A DNA stretch of 64,000 bases, taken from the NCBI RefSeq assembly GCF_963855985.1, contig NC_087099.1, positions 16,088,001 to 16,152,000 of the forward strand, in the 5' to 3' direction. The notes beneath the pieces were generated by a model. It ran no database searches, was not told where the DNA came from, and was given only the letters and a program-made list of their open reading frames with translations. Of the stretch, positions 1 to 12,100 are shown piece by piece; positions within the stretch are counted from its first letter, which is position 1; the number at the start of each line of letters is the position of its first letter. Source of the DNA: Ostrinia nubilalis. Its lineage: Eukaryota; Arthropoda; Insecta; Lepidoptera; Crambidae. Position numbers and translations under genes: made by a program.

Positions 1-50
1 GGTAGCTAGCGCTTGGAACAATCGGCACTTTTATGAGTAAATTATAATTA

Positions 51-2342
51 TTAACCCTAGAGTAGTCGCGCTTTTCCGTGAAACGTGAGTGCTCGCGTAT
101 GAGCATTTTGCCGCCCAAACTTAAAGTCCGGTTGTGTGTCAAATAACAGTTTAAAAATATGAAAATCAGTTAAAAATGATAGAATAAAGCATACACTATT
201 AGAAAATAACGTTTATTAAAGATTTGTGGTTAAAATTTAAAGAAAAAAAAATATTTTGGAAATGTTAGGAAATATTTATAGAAATCTTAGAAACACTATT
301 GTTTTTACCTACATACATCATCAAATATTAAACTTATTAGCACACTTAAAGGTTTTCCTTACATATGACATGTGTTTCAACAAAACAGGCCTGTCACATG
401 TGCATTTAATGTGCGTTGGACAGTAAATTTGCACAACTATTGCACCCTTGGCACATCATCTCCAGATTCTGCCGCTGATTGTTCTATAACAGTATTGTAA
501 TGACTATGTTTACTTTCTTTATAACTTTAGTATACATTTTCCACTAATTTTAGTGCACCAGCTTCTTCGAAATCCGACATGTTCCTTGTTTTTTCATTTT
601 TTGTATTTTACGTGAATTTTACCGAAAACGACATGAAATAAATTAAGCACCAATAGTAATTACACTGCGGAACAAAAAAATAAAAAAATCTGCGGCATCT
701 ATTTTGTTAATGGTTTTTGTAAACACATCTATTAGACATAAATGGTGTGCATTTACTTTCTTTGGATTGACTCTGGTTCTTGAGATAAACGAGACGCAAG
801 AAATCAATGAAAAAAATTAAACGACCCTCCCTAAACTTATATTAATTTGAGTTTTACCACTAAGTTTTATTTTCTACTCATGTATTAGTGTAGTTGTAGT
901 TACAACAATTTAGTAATCAGCTACTAGACCTTGAAATTATCAGTTTGTGTCGTTTAAATTAATTTTTAAAGAGCTTTTTGTCTCAAAAAATATGAGTTCA
1001 TTATGAAAACTTTACGTTTACAACTCCAACAGTTTTTGTTAATATTTGGCTTGTAAACTTACAAAAGCAAAGAAATAAGATCACGGAGGTAGTGATAAAA
1101 ACCTACCAAGCATACTTTGATATAAAACTTCCATAAAAGAATAAATATTGGGGGTCCAATATCGTCTGCAAGCCTTGTGTAGACTCTTTGCCATACTGGA
1201 GCCAAGCTGGACGTAAAGGACTTCAATTTGGAACGCCAAAGATATGATCTGAGCTTTCTAATCACTAAAATGATCAAAGGTCAGCCAAATTAAAGTCTTT
1301 TACGTCCTGAAACGTCCGTTTGAATACGGAAAAAATAAATTCGATTGACCGCAAATCCGTACTCTTATAAAAGACACTGTATTTGTAAACCACATAACAC
1401 AAATTGAATCTGAAGCATGGCTAAGCTTTGTTTTAGTAGTCAAACAATATTTGGGGAGGCATAGAGCACCAGACTTTTCAGAATTGGTTGCTAAATTGTT
1501 TAAAAAATTTGTGCTAATTTGAGTATTAAATTATTTTTTTTACAGTAACCATTTGGACAGGTTCTCCCATAATCTGGGTGATTACAGTGAGGAATAAGCA
1601 GAACGGTTCTACCAGAACATCAGGATAGTGGAAGAATGATATCCACGGTCAAAGGGACCGCCAGATGATGGCTGATTACTGTTGACATAATTATGGAATT
1701 TTCCTGACCAAAACCATAACATAAAAGCTTACAGAAAAAGCTTTTTGTAGTTTTTTTTCTATTATTTGATGAAAAGCAAATATATTTTTATTTTTATATC
1801 GTTCTTAAATAGGATCTTAGTGTATATATTTTTTTTTATACAGATTGGTATTTTTATTTCGGTTTTTTCATATAAATAGTTAATAGTATTTATCTCAAGA
1901 TCTAGAGTCAATTTGACAAATCTAATATTTTTCTAGTATTCAGCACACTAGTCGCATACAGAATTGACTCTAAACTATCATGCCGCAAAATGACTGTTCC
2001 CCAGTGTTATCAATGTTATGACGTCATTAATGTCAAAACAACATTATACGCAATGAAAACTAATAATCTTCCAACTACACTAAAAACCAGACACACAAAT
2101 TTTACTTACGTCAGTAGTCGCGCAGTGAGCAATTTGCCGCAAAACGTGACATACGTTCAACAATCGTTCTCTATTGCGGTCACCTGCGCACTAAATTTCT
2201 TCTAATTTCTAATACATGGAGGTGAAGTATGGGGAGGCAGCTACTGAAACGCTTGACTTTAACAAACGCATCGTGTAGAAAGTAACTCGATTTTTTTGCC
2301 GAGGGCGGCAAAATGCTCATAGCGCGAGCACTCTAGGGTTAA
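51..2342. mobile_element. piggyBac-like element, decayed
   Basis: Bounded by TTAA at 51-54 and 2339-2342 with inverted ends TTAACCCTAGAGT / CTCTAGGGTTAA and subterminal inverted copies of GAGCATTTTGCCG. TTAA duplication and a CCCTAG start are piggyBac hallmarks. No intact transposase. Near 1555-1680 the + strand keeps a broken reading frame (RFSHNLGDYSEE, stop, AERFYQNI) resembling an uncharacterised insect protein family rather than piggyBac transposase, so it may be a captured or nested relic. Confidence 0.75.
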
Positions 2343-2514
2343 GACTCTTATTTTGGATATGGAAATGTTTTGAAGATAGCGTAAACAATCCGGGGCCTGG
2401 GGTAAAGGGATAATAATAAAGATTGACGATCACATATAGTCTAGGTTAAACTTGTTTGCGACTCATAAAGAGGCTGGATGCATTTAGTAGGACTTTAGTG
2501 AATAAGTGTTGTAA

Positions 2515-2822
2515 AAAAATTAGTTTTATCTACTGTTTCGTCTCTCCTTTAAAGCCAATGGGCAACCCACCATCACCCATGGCCATACCAACCTTGCGGT
2601 TATACTGGCCGAATCCCGGGAGGTGAGCGCGGAATTGCATTTGCCAAAGGCAGATTGCATTTGCCAAAGGCAGATTGCACTCCACCGCGCCACACTTTTT
2701 GACTTCCTACAAGTTTTTAATAAACAACTTGAAAAAATCGAACTGCCTGAAGCGGTACTCGAACCCACGACCTTCCGCTTGCAGGGCGACTTCTCTTCCA
2801 ACTGAGCTACTTATGCCCGTTT
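2515..2822 (-). mobile_element. tRNA-derived SINE
   Basis: Read on the minus strand from 2815, it has an A-box-like TAGCTCAGTTGG and a B-box-like GGTTCGAGTACC at tRNA-like spacing (pol III internal promoter), then an unrelated body with a perfect direct repeat of about 21 bp (2637-2680). It ends in an A-rich sequence. Confidence 0.6.
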
Positions 2823-2966
2823 TCACCATCAATTCCTAATTTTTAAGTGACTCCTATGGTAACACATAACAGGAATTTTGTTTTCATAGGGGACACTGGA
2901 TGAACCTGTCAAATTTTCAAGTGTAATACTCTGTTTCAAGTTATTTAATCTACGTCCTTGTCGTAG

Positions 2967-3156
2967 AAGCCAACGGGCAGCTGACGCCGGAGATCGTAAT
3001 CTCGGACAAGTACGGCACCAGCGACACCAGCGCCAGCAGCGAGAGCGGCTACAGCAGCGGCGCCGACGCCGCGCGCCAGGACGTCTACCGCATGGGCCCG
3101 CTCGATGATATTACCAGGTTGCGCCTGCTCGGCAAGTGCCAGGTGTCGCCGTATAG
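2967..3156 (+). CDS. MAP3K4: MAP3K4 exon (first in window)
   Basis: Acceptor TCGTAG just before 2967 and donor GTAAGA after 3156. The 190-nt exon (2+62 codons+2) reads a Ser/Gly-rich stretch [20 protein letters not shown] followed by [21 protein letters not shown]. It enters in phase 2, so at least one more exon lies upstream, outside the window or hidden in 1-2966. The Ser-rich part is probably flexible. Confidence 0.8.
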
Positions 3157-6100
3157 GTAAGAATAAAAAAAAATCTTTGGACAATTTCACACAGCGCTAT
3201 CTAGCCCCAAAGTAAGCGATTAATATGCTTGTATTATGGGTGCTAGCTTAACTAATATACTACATTATACATAGTCTGGAATACACCTTTATAGTGTCGT
3301 CATCATTATCAGCCTATATCAGTTTACTATTGGATATAGATCTACAATACGTGCCGTTTTACCCTATCTTTACTGGACTCGCAAGATTCCACCTGGCTGG
3401 AGGGCGTCCCATACCACGCTTGAACTCCACACAAGAAATCCTCTACTTTAGCGGCTGTTGTGATATCTGTCTAAGATTGATATATCGCGTAGCGCATTGC
3501 GTGGCAATTTATTTCCCTCGACTTGACTTGTCCTCTGAAGCACAAAAATGTGGTTGATTGAAGCCTGTAATATCTTAAAGATATTTGTTTACTTTTTTTA
3601 AACTCCGCCCATTTTTGCTAATTGCTCAAGTATATCTGCAAAAGTACCTATCCCATTCGCTACACAAAGTATCTGATCCGTTTCCAGAGAGTACCACCAC
3701 GAGATGCTGAAGACGCAGGGCGTGCGGCGCTGCATGATGTTCGTCAACAAGATGTGCAGCCACGTGCTGCACAAGGTGCACGTCACGCTCGAGATGCCCG
3801 ACGTGAGTCTTTGACAGCTTCTTGACAGTTTGACAGCACACGTGACGTTGGCGAAATCGTGGTTCCTAACACCTATAGTCTGGTCGCTGAGCACGTAGAA
3901 TTTTGTCCAATGACCCCAAGCTACCCATCCTTATCGCTCGCGCGTAATTATATTGCTGTCGCGACTGTGCGACGGGCGCCCGCAGTGAGTGTGCGAGCGC
4001 GACAGCAACATCATTACGCGCGAGCGATAAGGATGGGTAGCTTGGGGTCATTGGACAAAATTCTACGTGCTCAGAGACCGAGCTTTAGTCATTGTCATAA
4101 ACAATGATCATCATCATAATTTCAGCCATAAGACGTCCACTGTTGAACATAGGCCTCCCCCAATAATTTCCGTAATGAGCGCTTGATAGCGGAATGCATC
4201 CAGCGCCTTCCTGCTATCTTTATGAGGCCGTCGTTTCACCTTGTGGGTGGATGTCCTACGCTGCGGTTTCCTGTACGTCCGTAAATGACGTCCACTGGTA
4301 GACAAAAGCCGCCCATAAGGATTTCCACATCCACAACGACTGGTCCTGTGCTCCATATTCCGCGGTTACATGATACAAAAATAAAATTGACCCATCCAAT
4401 GGTCTTGTCTTTTTTCCATTGACAAAAAGCTACCTACACTCATTGGCTATTTATTCACATTTATAAATACATAATATCTCATGTTGTTTGTTTTGAACAC
4501 AGAGCGTAAACCCGGAGGGCTACCAGGAGGACGCGACGGTGGAAGTGTTCGACGACACCAAAGATGATGAGGACAAGACTGAAAACTCGAAGAAGGACGA
4601 ATTCAGCGACGCTGCTGAATTGAGGAGGTGGGTATACTGGTTTGGCTTCGAATTCCATCTGTATTGTGGGACTAGCATAACTTTCACTGGTTAGGTGCTA
4701 CTGGCGGTCAAGGTGTAGATCTAACTACTGGGACTAAGAGCTGAGAATACTCGTCGTTCTGCAGATACTAGAGATGGGTAAGTGCTAATAATCCGATTAA
4801 TAGCAATTGGCTAATAACGGATTAAAAGCAGTTATTAGCCATTAATAGCCAATAATAGCCGATTTCAGATGGTAACCCTGCTATTAATGTTATACCAATG
4901 ATTAAACATATCCCTTCATAGTTTACAAATTTAGCACTTGAAATTTGGAAGGGACATAGCTTAGGTACCGTAGAGCTGCATTAAGAAAGGAATTTCCGAA
5001 ATTCCCACGGGCACGGGAATTAGTGGGAAAATCCTTTTGTATGAAAAATCTAAACCGCTTAAGTTAGACGCTTGAAATTTGGCATGCAGGTACCTTAGTA
5101 AACTTAAAGCTTAGTTAAAAGAGGATATTGCAAAATTCCCACGGAAACGGGAGTTAGCGGGAAAAAACATTTGTATGAAACAATCTAAACCACGTAAGAT
5201 AGATGAAGGGGGTAAAACGGGATCCACGCGTACGAAGTCGCGGGCGGCCGCTAGTCTAAATATATAAAAGGAGAAACTGACTGACTTAGTGACATATCAA
5301 CGCACAGCCTAAACGGCTAAACGTATGCACTTGAAATTTGGAAGGGACGTAGCTTAGGTACCGTAGAGGTGCACTAAGAAAGGAATTCCCGAAATTCCCA
5401 CGGGAACGGGAATTACCGGGAAAATCCTTTGGTATGAAAAATCTAAACCGCTTAAGTTAGACGCTTGAAATTTGGCATGCAGGTACCTTAGTAAACTTAA
5501 AGCTTAGTTATAACAGGATATTGAAAAATTCCCACGGCAGCGGGAATTAGCGGGAAAAAACATTTGTTTGAAAAAATCTAAACCGCGTAAGATAGACGCT
5601 TGAAATTTGGCATGTAGGTACCTTAGTAAACAGAAAGCTTAGTTACAACAAGGAATTCCCGAAATTCCCACGGGCACGGGAATTATCGAGGAAATATTTT
5701 TGTATGAAAAATCTAAACCGCTTAAGTTAGACGCTTGAAATTTGGCATGCAGGTACTTTAGTAAACTTAAAGCTTAGTTACAACAGGATATTGCAAAATT
5801 CCCACGGGAACGGGAGTTAGCGGGAAAAAACATTTGTATGAAAAAATCTAAACCTCGTAAGATAGATGAAGGGGGTAAAACGGGATCCACGCGTACGAAG
5901 TCGCGGGCGGCCGCTAGTACAGTATGAGTCTTGAAAAAGTGCACATATGAAAATAGGCGGAACTACTAAACCTATTTTTATCGACGTTTTACCCCCTTCA
6001 TCTATCTTACGCGGTTTAGATTTTTTCTTACAAATGTTTTTTTCCGCTAATTCCCGTTCCCGTGGGAATTTTGCAATATCCTGTTGTAACTAAGCTTAAA

Positions 6101-9100
6101 GGTTACTAAAGTACCTGCATGCCAAATTGCAAGCGTCTAACTTAAGCGGTTAAGATTTTTCATACAAAAGGATTTTCCCGCTAATTCCCGATCCCGTGGG
6201 AATTTCGGGAATTCCTTGTTGTAACTAAGCTTCAAGTTTACTAAGGTACCTACATGCCAAATTTCAAGCGTCTAACTTAAACGGTTTACTTTTTTCATAC
6301 AAAAGGATTTTCCCCCTAATTCCCGTTCCCGTGGGAATTTCGGGAATTCCTTGTTGTAACTAAGCTTTAAGTTTACTAAGGTACCTACATGCCAAATTTC
6401 AAGCGTCTAACTTAAGCGGTTTACTTTTTTCATACAAAAGGATTTTCCCCCTAATTCCCGTTCCCGTGGGAATTTCGGGAATTCCTTGTTGTAACTAAGC
6501 TTTAAGTTTACTAAGGTACCTCCTACATGCCAAATTTCAAGTGTCTAACTTAAGCGGTTTACTTTTTTCATACAAAAGGATTTTCCCCCTAATTCCCGTT
6601 CCCGTGGGAATTTCGGGAATTCCTTGTTGTAACTAAGCTTTAAGTTTACTAAAGTACCTACATGCCAAATTTCAAGCGTCTAACTTAAGCGGTTTAGATT
6701 TTTCATACAAAAGGATTTTCCCGCGAATTCCCGTTCCCTTGGGAATTTCGGTAATTTTTTTCTTAGTGCACCTCTACGGTATTTAAGCTACGTCCCTTCC
6801 AAATTTCAAGTGCCTACGTTTAGCCGTTTAGGCTGTGCGTTGATCTGTCACTAAGTCAGTCAGTTTCTCCTTCTATATATTTATTAGATTCTTTTTTAAC
6901 TACAATGTCGTTTATATAAATTACATCGATGTTTTTTAATATTTTAGTTCTTTTTTGTTTCTTTGAGTAATATTTGATTTTAATATTGATTTGATTTTAA
7001 AGGTGGAAGAAAAAACGTAAGAAACTATTAATAGCAGGGTTACTAGCCAATGGATGGCTATTAATGGCTATTAATAGATAATAATCAGTAATTATCCAAA
7101 CTAGCTGGCTACAAACCCATCTCTAGCAGATACACTGTGACTTTTAAAATTACTTAACATAAATTTTTTGACTGCAATGATTCACTACTAGCTAGCCCCG
7201 TCAACTCGTACTAAGCTAAATATACTTTTGTTACGATTGGGCTCACCACAATTATAGTCGAGAGGCAACGGGGTTCGAACTAGCGTTCCTTTAATGTCGA
7301 GTCGGTTATCGTGGCTTCACAATGATGTGATGTACTTGGTTTCTATCTACGTTTCTGTAGTTATTTATTTCATAGAAAACAATAACATTCCTTTGGCTAT
7401 ACATATTTATTTTCGTCATTGTGACATGCAGCCAAATTCCTCTTCGTGAAGTGTTATGCTTTTCCCGTTCGTCTAGGATAAAATAATAATTATATTTTTT
7501 TTTGTCCAGATACGGGTGCTGGTCGGAGGAGAACCTGGCCATGCGGCTGCCGTCGTACCGGAACCACTTCCTGACGCTGAGCAGCATCTGCATGGAGGCC
7601 GTGCACGACTACCTCTCGCTGCGGCTCGAGGCGCGGCCCGAGCGGCCCTCCTGTCTCACTGTCAAGCAGGTATCAAGGGACTTTCAAACACTTATACAGG
7701 GTGGAATTTTGTTATGTCATCTGAAGGGAAAGGGAAAGTACTTTTAATACTGTAGATCAGTCTTTCCCAAAGTGGACGATAACGCCCCCTTGTGGGCGGT
7801 GTAGGATTAAAGGGGGGCGGTAAGAGACCCAGAAAAAAAAATCGGGACGTTGTGTAGAGGCTTGGGAGGCGTCATTTACTAGGAGGACTCTTAGACACAG
7901 GCTGAGCACTCGACACTCGACTACAAATGGGGGCGCTAAAATGAATTTATTCTCAAAGTGGGCAGTAGACAAAATAAGTTTGGGAACCGCTGCTGTAGAT
8001 AGAAAATTTTACTCAAAGAAAACATTCCTTTATTTTTGAAAAGAAATAGAAGTGCTTTCAAAGATTTCCAAAATTCCGATTTGCGAGAAGCACAGCTGAC
8101 GGGTCGTTGTGGAAATATTTTGGAAGTATTAAAAGTACTTCCCCTCCAGGTAGCATTACAAAATTTCACTCTGTATACGTCCTAAATATGGCTTAGCCTA
8201 CCACCGCCCAGTTCAAAAAAACACCGGCTGGTGCTGAGAAGAAGAAACTCCAATCATCTTGTTAGCCTCTTTCTTACAAAAGTGAGTGCAACCTAGATAA
8301 CGGTATAACCATGCACCTACCTACATCAAACAAGTAGTTCCATTCCACAGCCACGTTTATGGGAAGATCAATGATACTGCCGGTTTACCACCACCACTCC
8401 ACCGTTTTTCAAGTAGTCCATAATTCAATCGTAAAAATATAAAATAGAACTGTATAGATCTTCCTATTTATTTCAAAAGTCGCTTACAGCTAGTTAAATA
8501 ACTGTCATTTGTTTTTATCAGACCACATTACAAGCTTTATGTTGTATTCTTTCAGCTAATCCACGAGCTAAAGGAAGGTCTGGATATCTCGACGGAAATG
8601 CGGCGCGATTTCGTCCGCAACGTCGAAGTGGCGCTAAAGGGCCGGCCCGCGCCCGCTGCCGCGAGACGTGACTTACTACTGCTGCTGAAGACTTATGACG
8701 CCACCGTGGAAAGTGTGCTCAAGGTCAGTGGACTTATTATGGCTCATTTTGTGTGTATGACTTCGTCCGTAACGTCAAAGTGGCGCTAAAGGGCCGACCC
8801 GCGCCCGCTGCCGCGAGACGTGACTTACTACTGCTGCTGAAGACTTATGACGCTACCGTGGAAAGTGTGCTCAAGGTCAGTGGACTTATTATGGCTCGTT
8901 GTGTGTGTATGACGTCATCCGTAACGTCGTAGTGGCGCTAAAGGGCCGACTCGCGCCCGCTGCTGCGAAACGTGACTTACTACTGCTGCTGAAAACTTAT
9001 GACGCCACCGTGAAAAGTGTGCTCAAGGTCAGTGGACTTATTATGGCTCATTTTGTGTGTATGACTTCGTCCATAACGTCAAAGTGGCGCTAAAGGGCCG

Positions 9101-12100
9101 ACCCGCGCCCGCTGCCGCGAGACGTGATTTGTTACTGCTGCTGAAGACTTATGACGCCACCGTGGAAAGTGTGCTCAAGGTCAGTGGACTTATTATGGCT
9201 CGTTGTGTGTGTATGACGTCATCCGCAGCGTGGAGGTGGCGCTAAAGGGCCGGCCCTCACCCGCTGCCGCGAGACGTGACTTACTACTGCTGCTGAAGAC
9301 TTATGACGCCACCGTGGAAAGTGTGCTCAAGGTCAGTGGACTTATTATGGCTCGTTGTGTGTGTATGACGTCATCCGCAGCGTGGAGGTGGCGCTAAAGG
9401 GCCGGCCCTCACCCGCTGCCGCGAGACGTGACTTACTACTGCTGCTGAAGACTTATGACGCCACCGTGGAAAGTGTGCTCAAGGTCAGTGAACTTATTAT
9501 GGCTCGTTGTGTGTGTATGACGTCATCCGCAGCGTCGAAGTGGCGCTAAAGGGCCGACCCGCGCCCGCTGCCGCGAGACGTGACTTACTACTGCTGCTGA
9601 AGACTTATGATGCCACCGTGGAAAGTGTGCTCAAGGTCAGAGAACTTAGTATGGCCAGGCCTGTTCATCTCCGCGAGTTTACATCGAAAACAAAACACGC
9701 ACGATGGCCCACCTACAGGATACTATTCGACAAGGCCTCACATACGAGCGAACACTGACTTACACACGCGTATTCTTGTGTATGATGGAAAAAAATAAAG
9801 AAAATGGTGTACTAAATACTGTGCAGTATTTAACTGCCTAAATAATAATAAAAACACTGAATGTACTTTTTTAAGTTGCCTCAAGACACTGAGAGGTAAA
9901 TAAGTATTTAATATTATTCATGCTAATTCATGCTAAATCATGTAAATTTCCTCCGCCATTTTCCGCAGTTTGGCACCTCACGTCACATCATTTTACCGAA
10001 GTCAGCCCTATAGCTTCGGCGCATTACCGATCACTGACGTTTGTCAACAAAATGGTGCTTGACTCTTGAGACAGGCTAAATTACACCATATTGTTAATGA
10101 CATTGAGCATACATTTTTTTAAATACCTTCGCGAAGTAAAACTTCTGTACGTAGTACTTATTATTATTCTGTGGTATGGCTCGTTGGGTGTCTATGACGT
10201 AATTCGACACGTGGAGGTGCCGCTGAAGGGCCGGCCCGCGCCCGCTGCCGCGAGGCGTGACCTGCTGCTGTTATTGAAGACTTATGACGCCACCGTGGAA
10301 AGTGTGCTCAAGGTCAGTGAACTTATTATGGCTCGTTGTGTGTGTATGACGTCATCCGCAGCGTCGAAGTGGCGCTAAAGGGCCGACCCGCGCCCGCTGC
10401 CGCGAGACGTGACTTACTACTGCTGCTGAAGACTTATGATGCCACCGTGGAAAGTGTGCTCAAGGTCAGTGGACTTATTATGGCTCGTTGTGTGTGTATG
10501 ACGTCATCCGTAACGTCGTAGTGGCGCTGAAGGGTCGGGCAAGGCGTGACCTGCTGCTGTTATTGAAGACTTATGACGCCACCGTGGAAAGTGTGCTCAA
10601 GGTCAGTGGACTTATTATGGCTCTGTGTGTGTATGACGTCATCCGTAACGTCAAAGTGGCGCTAAAGGGCCGGCCCGCGCCTGCTGACGCGAGACGTGAC
10701 TTACTACTGCTGCTGAAGACTTATGACGCCACCGTGGAAAGTGTGCTCAAGGTCAGTGGACTTAGTATGGCTCGTTGTGTGTGTATGACTTCGTCCGCAA
10801 CGTCAAAGTGGCGCTAAAGGGCCGACCCGCGCCCGCTGCCGCGAGACGTGACTTACTGCTGCTGCTGAAGACTTATGACGCCACCGTGGAAAGTGTGCTC
10901 AAGGTTTGTGAACTTATGGCTCTGTGTGTGTATGACGTCATCCGTAACGTCGTAGTGGCGCTAAAGGGCCGACCCGCGCCCGCTGCCGCGAGACGTGACT
11001 TACTGCTGCTGCTGAAGACTTATGACGCCACCGTGGAAAGTGTGCTCAAGGTTAGTGAACTTATGGCTCTGTGTGTGTATGACGTCATCCGTAACGTCGT
11101 AGTGGCGCTAAAGGGCCGGCCCGCGCCCGCTGCGGCAAGGCGTGACCTGCTGCTGTTGCTGAAGACTTATGACGCCACCGTGGAAAGTGTGCTCAAGGTC
11201 AGTGAACTTTATAGCTTGTTGCGTGTGTTACTTACTGGTGGTGAAAATACTTTTGAGTTGTAGGTAAATGCCATGATATTTAGTATATGTGATCGAATCA
11301 GGAAAGAAAAGATTTGTTAGAGAACAAAAGTAACAAAAATGGTATGCAGAAATGCCAAACTTAAATGGCTGTGGGTGGAGAACTGAAGGCCGCTATTGCA
11401 GAAAGGTTCTCAAGTGGCAGCCACAACGGGAAAACGCAGTGAGCAGGCCTCTCACTTGGTGGACTGACGATATAATGGTCGCGGGAAGCACCTGGATGGC
11501 CAGCACAGGAATAGTAGTTATGGAATTTCTTATGGCACGTTTTTGTCCAGCAGTCTTCGTCCTTTGGCTGAAGACATAATGAATGCCTCATTCTCAAAGG
11601 TATCCTCTGACCAACACAGGAACAGTCGTTGTGGGAATCCTTAGGCCACGTCTTCGTCTATAGTCTGGTCCGTGAGCACGTAGAATTTTTTCCAATGACC
11701 CCAAGCTACCCATCCTTATCGCTCGCGCGTAATTATGTTGCTATCGGGCTCGCACACTCACTACGGGCGCGCGTCGCACAGTCGCGACAGCAATATAATT
11801 ACGCGCGAGCGATAAGGATGGGTAGCTTGGGGTCATTGGACAAAATTCTATGTGCTCACAGATCGGGCTTTAGCAGTAGACGTCCTTCGGCTGAAGTGAT
11901 GATAATGAGTTTGGGTGGATGGTTTTTTATTTGTATTTATCCCAACTATCCCAACTAATATTATAAATGCGAAAGTAACTCTGTCTGTCTGTCTGTTACG
12001 CTTTCCCGCTTAAACCTCGCAACCGATTTTGATGAAATTTGGCATAGAGATAGTTTGAGTCCCGGGAAAGAACATAGGATAGTTTTTATCCCGGTTTTTG

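Larger units (their letters stand above)
4769..7125. mobile_element. hAT element with nested Helitrons
   Basis: Target duplication GCAGATAC at 4761-4768 and 7126-7133 (8 bp). Inverted ends TAGAGATGGGT / ACCCATCTCTA. Subterminal regions repeat TTAATAGCC-type motifs in inverted orientation. The inside is mostly Helitron-like sequence, so no transposase remains. Lies in the intron 4628-7509. Confidence 0.85.

Noticed and set aside
1059..1277. 72-codon minus ORF inside the piggyBac-like element as transposase
   Set aside because: Too short, hydrophobic, with no DDE-type motif or similarity that I recognise.
2744..2822. A functional tRNA gene on the minus strand
   Set aside because: A- and B-box-like motifs are present, but the cloverleaf is imperfect and a SINE body follows.
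8597..11233. CRISPR-like array
   Set aside because: Units are 150 bp copies of an exon with no unique spacers, in an animal genome.
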